Assembly: GCA_902514805.1 (NCBI GenBank)
Contig: CABXSF010000002.1
Coordinates: 1-64,000, forward strand
Length of the DNA stretch: 64,000 nucleotides
Reading direction: 5' to 3'
From: an uncultured Pelagibacteraceae bacterium
GTDB taxonomy: Bacteria > Pseudomonadota > Alphaproteobacteria > Pelagibacterales > Pelagibacteraceae
Shown here in pieces: positions 24,404-32,961 of this stretch (positions are counted from its first letter, which is position 1; the number at the start of each line of letters is the position of its first letter). The position numbers and the translations under genes were made by a program. The notes beneath the pieces are model-generated. The model was not told where the DNA came from. It ran no database searches and saw only the letters and a program-made list of their open reading frames with translations.

Positions 24404-25657
24404 TTATCCTAGTTTAATGTTATCTACACCAACAAGTTTGTTGTATATCCAATAAATTGCTAAAACTCCCGTAAGTAACATTAGGCCCATTGCTGAAGCA
24501 AAGCTCCAATCAAGAGTACTTTTCATGTGAAATGCGATTTGATTACTTATTAAAGTTCCTGATGCACCTCCTACTAATGCTGGCGTTATGTAATAACCAA
24601 TTGCAAGAATAAATACTAATAAGCAACCAGCTCCAATCCCGGGTATAGTTAGAGGGAAATAAACTTTCCAAAAAGCAATAAAGGGGGTTCCGCCTAGCGA
24701 TTTACCAGCTCTCATAAGACTCGGGGATATTGTTTTCATAACGCTATATAAAGGTAAAACCATAAAAGGTAATAATATCTGTGTCATAGCCACATAGGTT
24801 CCAGTTTTGTTATACATCATCTCCGGTCTTGCATCGTCTGCTACTAAACCTGTCATTACAAAAAAATCATTTACTATTCCTTGCTGTTGAAGAAGTATCA
24901 TCCAACTTGCAGTCCTTACTAAAAGTGAAGTCCAAAAGGGAAGTAAAACACATATCATTAATAAATTACTATACTTCATTGGTAAAGTCGCGAGCAAATG
25001 AGCAATTGGATATGCCATTAAGAAACAGAGTAATGTTACAAAAAATGCAACCTCCAAAGTTCTAAGCCATAAAATCCTATGAACTCGGCGATCTTCAGCA
25101 ACGTTAACAATTTTTCCCTCCTCGTTAACATACATATCCATCCCCTTTAAATATTTAGAACTAGTGTAAGCTGGTGCCCGTCTTTTAATTGCTCTCCAAT
25201 ATTCAACATTTTCCCATCTGGGGTGAACAGCCATAATTTGTTCTTTATAATTTCCCTCCTCAAATTTTTTCATCTTACGTTGTAATTTTTTTAAAATACT
25301 TTTGAATCCATTTTTTGTATAATTAAGTTGAGTAGATAATTTACCAAAAGTCTTTTCTTCAATTAATTTTTTATAGTCTAAATAAAAAGCTTCAAAGACT
25401 TCTTCAGGTGGTAACTCCTTTCCATCCCAAGTTTCCATTGACTTAAATGTTTTTGGAAGCATTTGAGTTACCATTTTATCATCAACACTTCGCATCAACA
25501 TATCTCCAATTGGAAAAATGTAAGTGATTAGTAAAAAAAGAAGTAAAGGAGCTACAAGTAAAAAAGCTTTTATCTTATTTTTCCTTTCAGCTTTTTTTAA
25601 GCTTATCTCTAAAGGTATGCCGTCCGTTGTTAAAATTTGTTTAGATTCAGAGCTCAT
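24404..25657 (-). CDS. ABC transporter permease, PotB type, with long extracytoplasmic insertion
   Basis: A 417-residue permease, about 130 residues longer than ordinary PotB. Span 1 (LLVAPLLLFLLITYIFPIG, about 32-50) is followed by a charged segment of about 140 residues (SMETWDGKELPPEE, a coiled-coil-like KKLQRKMKKFEEGNYKEQ, and HPRWENVEYW), which topology places in the periplasm. The remaining five spans are standard. The EAA loop reads SLMRAGKSLGGTPFIAFWKVYFPL-like. The insertion may touch the binding protein. It lies after a hairpin that separates it from the binding-protein gene. Confidence 0.88.
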   Translation of the reverse strand: MSSESKQILTTDGIPLEISLKKAERKNKIKAFLLVAPLLLFLLITYIFPIGDMLMRSVDDKMVTQMLPKTFKSMETWDGKELPPEEVFEAFYLDYKKLIEEKTFGKLSTQLNYTKNGFKSILKKLQRKMKKFEEGNYKEQIMAVHPRWENVEYWRAIKRRAPAYTSSKYLKGMDMYVNEEGKIVNVAEDRRVHRILWLRTLEVAFFVTLLCFLMAYPIAHLLATLPMKYSNLLMICVLLPFWTSLLVRTASWMILLQQQGIVNDFFVMTGLVADDARPEMMYNKTGTYVAMTQILLPFMVLPLYSVMKTISPSLMRAGKSLGGTPFIAFWKVYFPLTIPGIGAGCLLVFILAIGYYITPALVGGASGTLISNQIAFHMKSTLDWSFASAMGLMLLTGVLAIYWIYNKLVGVDNIKLG

Positions 25658-25665
25658 AAATAAAA

Positions 25666-25691
25666 AAGGGCGGCTATAAAACCGCCCTTTA
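25666..25691 (-). terminator. intercistronic terminator/attenuator between binding protein and permease genes
   Basis: Nine-base stem AAAGGGCGG / CCGCCCTTT around an 8-base loop, followed on the minus strand by TTTTTTATTT. It sits between the binding-protein stop (25727) and the first permease start (25657). It would release or stabilise most binding-protein transcripts while letting a minority through to the permeases, the usual way ABC operons make excess binding protein. Confidence 0.88.
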
Positions 25692-25726
25692 ATTATAATA
25701 TATAATTAAGTTTTATAAAACTTAAA

Positions 25727-26842
25727 TTATAGACCAGCTTTCATTGCTTCCCATTTTTCACCAAGTTCTGTGCCGTTATCAGCCCAGTATAGTGGGTCAA
25801 CTAGGAAATAATTTTTAGTGTTTGCTGGTGCAGTTGGCATTTGTGGTACCATGTTAGTCTTACCATCTTTGTACCATGGCTCACCTGCTGCCATAACTTT
25901 AAGTGATGATTTTCTCCAAGGAGCATATGCAATATATTTTGCACTTCCAGCTAGACCTTCTGTACTTGTCATCATTGCTAAAGCTTTTTTAGCATCAGCT
26001 TCATTTGGTGAACCTTTAACTAACACGAAATATTCGTAGTCAAGACCTTGTCCATCCCAAACTTGTTTGATTGGAGCACCTTCACCGATTTGTGCGTTAA
26101 AGAATCTTCCGTTCCAACCAGTTGCCATAACAACTTCACCAGATACTAATAATTCTGGTGGTTGAGCACCTGCTGACCAAAATACACATCCACCGTTAGG
26201 GTCTGTGCATAATGCTTTGATTTTGTTCATTGCTCTATTAACACCTTTTTCTGTATTAAGAGCTTTGTAGATTTTCTTTCCACCTTTTCCTGGTTTAATA
26301 CCATCTGCTGCTAAAGCGATCTCTAAATTTGTTAAAGCGCCTTTGTAGATAGCTCTTTTTCCTGGAAATTTTTTAGTGTCAAAGAAGTCTTTTATAGTCT
26401 TTGGAGTTCCTTTAACATTTTTAGTGTTATAAGCATAGTTCCAAGAATATAAAATGTTTCCTACAGCACATTTACTTGGCATTGGAGCAAAGAAATCTTT
26501 GCTTGCTTTTGTACCATCTGGTGCTGCTGGGAAGTCTTTGTCAAAATCAAATTCAACAAATAAACCTTCGTCACATCCTGTGATAGTATCCATTGCAAAT
26601 ACGTCTATGATATCCCACGTAATTTTGCCGGCCTCTTTTTGTGCTTTAATTTCTGATAATCCACCTGAATAATCAACCCAGTTGATTGATATTCCAAGTT
26701 TCTTAGCAGTTGGATCACCATATCCTAGCTTTTGAGACTCTGTATAAGCTCCACCCCATGATGCAACAGTTACTGCAAATGCTGATGAAGTCACAGAAAA
26801 TACAAAAGATAGAACTAGTAATAGTTTACTCAGTTTTTTCAT
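25727..26842 (-). CDS. ABC transporter substrate-binding protein, PotD family
   Basis: A periplasmic solute-binding protein of the spermidine/putrescine (SBP_bac_8-like) class. The ATG at 26842, preceded by a strong GGAGG four bases upstream, gives 371 residues and a clean signal peptide ending SAFA; a longer frame from 26908 has no support. Early VASWGGAYTESQ and later LVSGEVVMATGWNGRFFNAQ are typical. The ligand could be a polyamine, an amino acid derivative or a compatible solute; context with DoeA/EutA-like enzymes favours the last, as an inference. It is followed by the hairpin at 25666. Confidence 0.9.
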   Translation of the reverse strand: MKKLSKLLLVLSFVFSVTSSAFAVTVASWGGAYTESQKLGYGDPTAKKLGISINWVDYSGGLSEIKAQKEAGKITWDIIDVFAMDTITGCDEGLFVEFDFDKDFPAAPDGTKASKDFFAPMPSKCAVGNILYSWNYAYNTKNVKGTPKTIKDFFDTKKFPGKRAIYKGALTNLEIALAADGIKPGKGGKKIYKALNTEKGVNRAMNKIKALCTDPNGGCVFWSAGAQPPELLVSGEVVMATGWNGRFFNAQIGEGAPIKQVWDGQGLDYEYFVLVKGSPNEADAKKALAMMTSTEGLAGSAKYIAYAPWRKSSLKVMAAGEPWYKDGKTNMVPQMPTAPANTKNYFLVDPLYWADNGTELGEKWEAMKAGL

Positions 26843-26846
26843 TATT

Positions 26847-26851
26847 CCTCC
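26847..26851 (-). promoter_or_regulatory. strong Shine-Dalgarno GGAGG before the PotD-family gene
   Basis: GGAGG lies four bases before the ATG at 26842. It is one of the few perfect ribosome sites in the window, decides the start against the longer frame, and fits the need for abundant binding protein. Confidence 0.8.
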
Positions 26852-26966
26852 GTTTAAACGTTTTATATAAAGTGTAATTACAGCAAGATATGTTAAAGGA
26901 GTCAACATGCCATTTGGCTAAAATAGGGCATTATTTGATGAAAAAATTGAAAATTAAACCTGAGGT

Positions 26967-28055
26967 TTATTTTGGATCTAGTGCTCGAGCATCATGACTA
27001 TTCCAACTAACATTAATTTGGTTACCCATTTTAATATCCATATTTGCAGAACTATTAGGCACCTTTAATATAAATTCTTTGTTTCCTAATAGGTCTAGTC
27101 TAACTCTTGTATGATCTCCATGATAGATTACTTCTTCTATCTTTCCCTTGAAGTTATTGTCCATTTTCTCTTTCGTATTTATTAAAGCTCGCTCTGGTCT
27201 TATTGATACGGTAGTTTTATCTCCACTTGTTTTTACTGAGATTGGATTGGCAATTATTTCAGATCCATCATTTAGTTTTACTTTGCATTGATCTTTTGAC
27301 ATGTCTGTTATTTGTCCTGCAAAAGTATTATTCTCCCCGATGAACTCAGCAACAAAAGAATTTACTGGTTCCTCATATAGTTTGTCTGGTGATGAAAGTT
27401 GTTGAACTTTTCCATCATTGAATACTGCTATTCGATTAGACATTGTTAATGCTTCGCTTTGATCATGAGTGACATAAACTACCGTAACACCAATACTTTC
27501 ATGAATATGTTTAATTTCATATTGCATACTCTCTCTTAAATTTTTGTCTAAAGCACCTAATGGTTCGTCCATTAATACGACTTGAGGATCAAATACTAAA
27601 GCTCTAGCTACAGCTACCCTTTGTTGCTGACCACCAGATAATTGCCCTGGCATTCTATGTTCAAAACCTGAAAGAGATACCATTGATAGAGCTTTATCTA
27701 CTTTTTTATCAATCTCATCCTTTTGAAATTTTCTTACCCTTAAAGGGAAGGCTAAATTTTCATACACCGTCATATGAGGAAACAAGGCGTAGTTTTGAAA
27801 TACCATTCCTATTCCTCTTTTGTGTGGGGGTATATTTGAAATTGGATTTTTATCTAAATAAATTTCTCCATTTGTGGGAGTTTCAAAACCGGCTAACATC
27901 ATCAAACAAGTTGTCTTACCTGATCCAGATGGCCCTAACATAGTTATGAACTCGCCTTCAGCAATGTCTAAGTTTAAATCTTTAACAACAAGTACTTTCC
28001 CATCGTAACTTTTGTCAACTTTATCAAATTTAACAAAATCTAAGTTCTTGGACAT
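26967..28055 (-). CDS. ABC transporter ATP-binding protein, PotA type
   Basis: A 362-residue ATPase energising the adjacent importer. Walker A GPSGSGKTT (about 42-50), Q-loop MVFQNYALFPHMTVYENLAF, signature LSGGQQQRVAVARAL, Walker B VVLMDEPLGALD and H-loop YVTHDQSEAL are all present. A C-terminal TOBE-like regulatory domain (about 270-360) has SIRPERALI. The order potA-potD-potB-potC in one direction fits a complete importer. It lies between the M24 hydrolase gene and the binding-protein gene. Confidence 0.92.
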   Translation of the reverse strand: MSKNLDFVKFDKVDKSYDGKVLVVKDLNLDIAEGEFITMLGPSGSGKTTCLMMLAGFETPTNGEIYLDKNPISNIPPHKRGIGMVFQNYALFPHMTVYENLAFPLRVRKFQKDEIDKKVDKALSMVSLSGFEHRMPGQLSGGQQQRVAVARALVFDPQVVLMDEPLGALDKNLRESMQYEIKHIHESIGVTVVYVTHDQSEALTMSNRIAVFNDGKVQQLSSPDKLYEEPVNSFVAEFIGENNTFAGQITDMSKDQCKVKLNDGSEIIANPISVKTSGDKTTVSIRPERALINTKEKMDNNFKGKIEEVIYHGDHTRVRLDLLGNKEFILKVPNSSANMDIKMGNQINVSWNSHDARALDPK

Positions 28056-28097
28056 AAGACAATGTTTAAAACATTTGTTGAGATCTATTTCAAGAAC

Positions 28098-29264
28098 TTA
28101 TTTTACGTATAAATCTCTTGAAAAATTGCATAAAAGTTCGTTTCCACTCTCAGTTATCCTTATAGACTCTGATGACTCAACTCCCCAATCACCAAATTGC
28201 ATAACAGCAATCATGTGATAACAGATATTAGGTTTTAGTTCGGTCATGTCCCCTTTGTAAATATTTAAAGTGTGTTCACCCCAATCTGGTGGATACCCAA
28301 TACCTATAGAGTAACCTGTTCGAGATTCTTTTATAATTCCGTACTTATCCAAGACTCCCCAAAATTTTTCCGCAACATCATTAGCGGTATTACCTGGTTT
28401 ACTAGCGTTAATACCCTCCTCTAAAGCTTCATTAGTTGCTTTCATAGCATCAAGTTTTTTTTGATCTGGCTTCCCTAAGTTAATTGTTCTTGCCATTGGA
28501 GCATGATACCTTTTATACGTACCTGATAACTCAATAATTGTTGCTTCCCCATTAACAAATTTTTTATCACTAGCAGTTAAATGTGAAGCGGATGTTCCTT
28601 TTCCAGTAGGAAGTAAAGTTGCAATACTTGCATATTCACCACCATATTCTGGGGTACCTCTAAATAAAGTTCTTTGAATTTCAGCAACAGCATCACATTG
28701 TCTTACATCTGGACTTATTATTTCCATTGCAGTTTTCATTGCCATTTCAGAAATAGTTGCTGCCTTTTTCATATATTCAATTTCAGCGATGGATTTTTCT
28801 ACTCTTGCCCAATTGACTAATCTCTCAGAGTCTAAAATTTTTGCGTTTGGTAAACCCTTTTTTAACTTTTCATAACAATAAGCTGTGAAATAATGGGCAT
28901 CCATTTCTACACCTATATTAATTTTATCCCACTTTTTTTTCTTTATTAAATCAACTAACGCATCATATGGATGAGTCGGCCAGGTGTGAATATATTTTTC
29001 GTCATAAATAATAATATTTTCCTTTTTAAGGTAGGTAGTTATAAAAGCTCCACCAGCATCTTGAGCTCTCACAAAACATAGGGGCTCATCAGAATTCACA
29101 TGAATTATTACACATTGAGAATAATAAAAAGACCAAGCATCATATCCTGTCAGATAATTTATGTTTGCTGTATCCTGTGAAATAAGAAGTTCAATTCCTT
29201 TTTTTTGCATTTCTGATTGAACTTTTTTAAGACGATTTTTATATTCTTTGACTGTGAAATTCAT
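28098..29264 (-). CDS. M24 (creatinase-fold) hydrolase, ectoine hydrolase DoeA/EutD-like
   Basis: A 388-residue pita-bread-fold protein. The N-terminal creatinase domain has LLISQDTANINYLTGYDAWSF; the C-terminal domain has GYSIGIGYPPDWGEHTL and the late DWGVESSESIRI. The canonical metal-binding Asp pair of aminopeptidase P is not evident: the equivalent stretch reads ELSGTYKRYHAPMARTI. The YPPDWGE and HAPMART patterns fit ectoine hydrolase (DoeA/EutD), which opens the ectoine ring. The neighbouring EutA-like gene, 8 bases away, supports this. A creatinase or dipeptidase role remains possible. Confidence 0.78.
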   Translation of the reverse strand: MNFTVKEYKNRLKKVQSEMQKKGIELLISQDTANINYLTGYDAWSFYYSQCVIIHVNSDEPLCFVRAQDAGGAFITTYLKKENIIIYDEKYIHTWPTHPYDALVDLIKKKKWDKINIGVEMDAHYFTAYCYEKLKKGLPNAKILDSERLVNWARVEKSIAEIEYMKKAATISEMAMKTAMEIISPDVRQCDAVAEIQRTLFRGTPEYGGEYASIATLLPTGKGTSASHLTASDKKFVNGEATIIELSGTYKRYHAPMARTINLGKPDQKKLDAMKATNEALEEGINASKPGNTANDVAEKFWGVLDKYGIIKESRTGYSIGIGYPPDWGEHTLNIYKGDMTELKPNICYHMIAVMQFGDWGVESSESIRITESGNELLCNFSRDLYVK

Positions 29265-29272
29265 GCAAAAAG

Positions 29273-30025
29273 TTAGTTAAATAAACTTCCAAATCCGGTA
29301 ATAGATTTGTTTTCATTTATTTTTTCTAGAGTTTCCCAAATTAATGCTTGGTTACTTGATAAAACAATTATATTTAATTTTTTTTCAAGTTTTTCAATTA
29401 TGTTTAAAACTGGTAGTGAAGTACAAGAAACAAATAGTGCCTGAGCTTGATTATGATCAATTTCAGATAATATTTCGAATAATTTATTTTGATCTACCTT
29501 TCCAATATCTACATCCGACTCAATATCAAAATAAGTATTTGAAACTATTTCAAATTTATTTTCTTTAAAAAAATTTACAACATCATCATTTAAAGACTTA
29601 ATATATGGTGTGACGACAGATATTCTTTTAATACTCTTTTTCTTCAAGGCATTTAAAGCTGCAGTACTTGGAGCCGTAACTATCGCATTTGGTTTAGCTA
29701 CATTAATTTTTTTTTTTATATTATCAAAACCAGATACTATTGTTCCTGATGTGCAACCAAAAACAACACAATCTACTTTTTCACCAGGAAGTATATTGTC
29801 CGCAACTGATGTAATTTTTTCGGACATTTTTTTTAAATTTTCAGCTGTTACAGGATTGTAATTTTTAATTCTATTAACATATAAATCTACTGGTTTATCA
29901 CTTAAGACTTTTGAGAAATCTTTTTCTATCATGTTGTCAGTTGACAAAACAATTAAGCCTACTCTTGGGTTAGTGTCTTTTGTAAATTGAGCTTTAATCT
30001 TTTTTGAATTCATATTAATTGACAT
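29273..30025 (-). CDS. Asp/Glu racemase superfamily protein, EutA / maleate isomerase-like
   Basis: A 250-residue protein of the two-cysteine isomerase superfamily. The first catalytic Cys is in VFGCTSGT and the second in FVSCTSLPVL. The opening VGLIVLSTDNMIEKDF, the NPVTAENLKKM stretch and the closing LSSNQALIWETL match EutA of ectoine-utilisation clusters and maleate cis-trans isomerases. It is the first gene of the minus-strand series and lies 57 bases from the divergent DMT transporter. Confidence 0.78.
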   Translation of the reverse strand: MSINMNSKKIKAQFTKDTNPRVGLIVLSTDNMIEKDFSKVLSDKPVDLYVNRIKNYNPVTAENLKKMSEKITSVADNILPGEKVDCVVFGCTSGTIVSGFDNIKKKINVAKPNAIVTAPSTAALNALKKKSIKRISVVTPYIKSLNDDVVNFFKENKFEIVSNTYFDIESDVDIGKVDQNKLFEILSEIDHNQAQALFVSCTSLPVLNIIEKLEKKLNIIVLSSNQALIWETLEKINENKSITGFGSLFN

Positions 30026-30082
30026 AGGATAACTTAAAAAATATGAATGTCATTCTATAAATCAATTTAAAATTGGATTTTT

Positions 30083-30937
30083 TTGACTATAAAACATTAC
30101 TTGTTAATTTTGTTTATCATGGCACTATTTGGAAGTGCCTTTGTTTTCGGAAAACTTGTCTTAAACACAAATGTACCTCCTTTACTTTTTGGATCGCTAA
30201 GAATGTTGGTAGTTGTAATTTGTTTATTACCCTTTTTTAATTTTAAGATCCCTAAGGAAAATTTGAAATCATTATTTATTTTTTCTTTTTCCATGGGGGT
30301 TGGAGTTACAGGTTTTACTTATCTAGCTTTACAAGAGTCGAATATAGTTTCGCCCGTTATAATAGGGTCCCAGCTCGCTATTCCGTTTGCAATTATTTTA
30401 AGTAATTTTTTCCTCAGTGAAAAATTTAGTTTTAAAAAATGGTTTTTTGTAATTACGTCCTTTTTGGGAATTATTTTAATTGGTTTTGACCCAGAGTTGA
30501 TTAACAATATTTTTGCTCTTGTTCTCACAGCTTTAATGGCATTCTTTTATGCTATTGCGAATGTGGCAAGTAGAGATACAAATAAATTAAACATCGTTAC
30601 TACAAATTTTTTCATGGCATCAATTGGATTTGTATCATTAATAACTTTATCCTTTTTTTTAGAGGGTAATACGATGTTTGTTCTAAAAAATATTCAGCAA
30701 GATATGTGGTTTTTAATAATTTACTCTGGTCTAATTGTTTCAATAGGCGCTCATATGTCTTTATTTTACTTATATAAATTTTATTCAGTAGGAAAAGTTC
30801 TTCCCTTTTATGCTTTGTTTCCTGTATTTGGATTGATCCAAACATTTATAATATTTAATGAAATCCCAAGTTTGATAATGACTTTAGGAGGGATAATTGT
30901 AGTTGGATCTGTGTTTTTAATTCAAAAGGTAAAATAA
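30083..30937 (+). CDS. EamA/DMT family transporter
   Basis: A 284-residue inner-membrane protein of about ten spans with two EamA repeats, typical of the drug/metabolite transporter superfamily. Marks are ALFGSAFVFGKLVL near the N-terminus, ESNIVSPVIIGSQLAIPFAIILS closing repeat one, and SVGKVLPFYALFPVFGLIQTF in repeat two. The frame is bounded by a stop at 30068 with only ATT or TTG available, so the TTG at 30083 is chosen. The substrate is unknown; export of an amine or amino acid is common in the family. Confidence 0.85.
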   Translation: MTIKHYLLILFIMALFGSAFVFGKLVLNTNVPPLLFGSLRMLVVVICLLPFFNFKIPKENLKSLFIFSFSMGVGVTGFTYLALQESNIVSPVIIGSQLAIPFAIILSNFFLSEKFSFKKWFFVITSFLGIILIGFDPELINNIFALVLTALMAFFYAIANVASRDTNKLNIVTTNFFMASIGFVSLITLSFFLEGNTMFVLKNIQQDMWFLIIYSGLIVSIGAHMSLFYLYKFYSVGKVLPFYALFPVFGLIQTFIIFNEIPSLIMTLGGIIVVGSVFLIQKVK

Positions 30938-30986
30938 CCTAATTGAAAAAAGTATTAATCATGGCATATTTTTATTTTACTGCATC

Positions 30987-32177
30987 ATGAGAAAAAAAAT
31001 TCTTAGTTTTCTTTTTTTATTCTGTTTCTTGGGTAATCAAACAGAAATCTGGGCGAATGAAATTACTATCGGTATAGCTCTTGGTTTTACAGGTCCAACA
31101 GAATCTATTGTTCCGAATATGTTTTCTTCAGCAGAGTTAGCAATTTCAGAGGCAAATTCTTCAAAAATATTTTTAAATGGTGAGGAAAAAATCAATTTAA
31201 TTAAAATAGATACAATGTGTGACAAGTCCCAGATTAAATCAATAAATAATACAATTAACAAAAATAATATTATTGCAATTATTGGTGCTGCTTGTCCTGG
31301 GATATCTGAAGGAATACTTTTGGAGTCGGTTAATGAAAAAAACATTCCTATGATTTCCCCATCAGCAACTACTCCATTATTGTCTATAATAGATGAAAAA
31401 AACTTATTTTTTAGAACTACTGCTCCAAGTAATAGAGATGGCGAGGTTTTAGCTAAAATTACAAAAGATAAAGGTGTCAAAAGAATTGCTGTTTCATTCC
31501 AAGACACAAATTATGGAAAAGAGCTTGAGAGAAATTTTAAAAAAACACTTAATAATAGCAATGTAGAGATTACCGTAAGTGTACCCATAAAGATAAATAA
31601 AACTGATATTTCAAATGAAGTGTCAGTCTTAGCTGCTGCAGGAGGAGACGCTGTTGCAATTTTTACTGAAATTGAACAAGATGGAGAAAGATTAATTAAG
31701 TCAATTCTTGATTCAGGTGCTTTTGAAAAATTCATTTTATCAGATAGAATGATTAATGAGTCTACTGAAAAAAAGTTTGGCAAATTAATAAATAATTCAT
31801 TTGGAATAATTCCAGGTTCAAATACCAAAAATATTAACTCATTTTATAAAATTGCCAAAAAAAATAACGTTGATACTTCAGGACTATTTATCGGGGAGTC
31901 TTATGATGCAGCGGCTATACTTATTCTTGCTTTGCAGGAAAAAAATTTTAAATCAGATAATAATTTATCTAAAAATATTATGTCAGTGAGCAATTCTCCT
32001 GGTACAAAAATCTATCCAGGTGAGATTGCTAAAGGTTTAAAACTTCTAAAAAAAGGAAAAAAAGTTGACTATGAGGGAGCTACAAATGTTGAACTCGATG
32101 TAAATGGGGATGCCTTCGGAACATTTTTAGAAAAAGAGGTAAGCAGAGGTAAATTTAGAACAAGACAGCAAAGGTAG
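30987..32177 (+). CDS. LivJ-type periplasmic binding protein
   Basis: A 396-residue exported protein with a signal peptide ending IWA. It belongs to the type I periplasmic-binding fold used for branched-chain amino acids and related ligands: IGIALGFTGPTESIVPN, IGAACPGISEGI, PMISPSATTPLL and a late LFIGESYDAAAILILA. No permease or ATPase genes accompany it, so it is an orphan here and must share a transporter coded elsewhere. It starts 50 bases after the DMT transporter gene, on the same strand. Confidence 0.87.
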   Translation: MRKKILSFLFLFCFLGNQTEIWANEITIGIALGFTGPTESIVPNMFSSAELAISEANSSKIFLNGEEKINLIKIDTMCDKSQIKSINNTINKNNIIAIIGAACPGISEGILLESVNEKNIPMISPSATTPLLSIIDEKNLFFRTTAPSNRDGEVLAKITKDKGVKRIAVSFQDTNYGKELERNFKKTLNNSNVEITVSVPIKINKTDISNEVSVLAAAGGDAVAIFTEIEQDGERLIKSILDSGAFEKFILSDRMINESTEKKFGKLINNSFGIIPGSNTKNINSFYKIAKKNNVDTSGLFIGESYDAAAILILALQEKNFKSDNNLSKNIMSVSNSPGTKIYPGEIAKGLKLLKKGKKVDYEGATNVELDVNGDAFGTFLEKEVSRGKFRTRQQR

Positions 32178-32184
32178 TTCTTAA

Positions 32185-32961
32185 TCAATAACTGTTTTTT
32201 TTGGAGGGAAATTTTTTTTGTTTTACTGAGTTTTTATATTTTATAACTGCATTTTTAATATATTTCTTAACATTTCCAAATTTTTTAACAAACCTAAAGT
32301 TGGTTTCATTCAAACCAATTAGATCATCCGTTACAAGAACTTGACCATCACAATTTACTGAAGCACCAATTCCAATTGTTGGTATATTAATTGAGTTTGT
32401 TATTTGTTTTGAGATATCGCTGTAAATACATTCTAAAACAATTCCAAAAGCTCCACTTTGTTCTAGATCTTGAGCATCCTTTAAAAGTTTTCTTTTTTCC
32501 ACTTCATTTTTACCTTTAGATCTAAATTTTCCTTTAGTTGTTTGTGGTGTTACGCCAATATGACCTAATACAGGTATTCTATTTTTAACCAAATGTTTTA
32601 CGATTTCTTTCACTCTTGTTCCCCCCTCAACTTTAACAGCATCACATTTTGTCTCTTTAATTGATCTCTTAGAATTTTTAAGTGCTTCAGATTTATTTCT
32701 GTAGGTATTGTAAGGAAGATCAATTACTAAAAGGCTTTTTTTAATCCCCATTCTGGCACTTTTGGTATGTTCGATCATCATATTTAGACTTACTTTTCTT
32801 GTTGTATCATAATTATATAATACAGATCCAAGAGAGTCTCCGACTAGAACTATATCTGCATGATCATCAACGATTTCAGCAATATTTTTGGAATAGGCTG
32901 TAAGGCAAATAATCTTTGATTTGTTTTTTTTCTTTAATATTTTTTTTATTTTATTGTTCAT
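32185..32961 (-). CDS. panB: 3-methyl-2-oxobutanoate hydroxymethyltransferase
   Basis: A 258-residue TIM-barrel enzyme making ketopantoate from 2-oxoisovalerate and methylene-tetrahydrofolate for pantothenate and CoA. Motifs are ICLTAYSKNIAEIVDD, VGDSLGSVLYNYDTTRKV (metal-binding Asp), KVEGGTR, VLGHIGVTPQ and TIGIGASVNCDGQVLV. The length is normal. No panC follows; the neighbour upstream is guaA, whose stop overlaps the panB start by one base. Confidence 0.95.
   Translation of the reverse strand: MNNKIKKILKKKNKSKIICLTAYSKNIAEIVDDHADIVLVGDSLGSVLYNYDTTRKVSLNMMIEHTKSARMGIKKSLLVIDLPYNTYRNKSEALKNSKRSIKETKCDAVKVEGGTRVKEIVKHLVKNRIPVLGHIGVTPQTTKGKFRSKGKNEVEKRKLLKDAQDLEQSGAFGIVLECIYSDISKQITNSINIPTIGIGASVNCDGQVLVTDDLIGLNETNFRFVKKFGNVKKYIKNAVIKYKNSVKQKKFPSKKNSY

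Noticed and set aside
26843-26908. Upstream extension of the PotD-family protein by 22 residues
   Set aside because: The extension lies before a perfect GGAGG and would bury the signal peptide.
26907-26931. ATGCC/GGCAT hairpin between potA and potD genes
   Set aside because: Five-base stem with a long loop and no T-tract; too weak to call.
30045-30055. GAATGTCATTC palindrome between the EutA-like gene and the DMT transporter gene
   Set aside because: Short (5+5) and single; chance is likely in this sequence composition.
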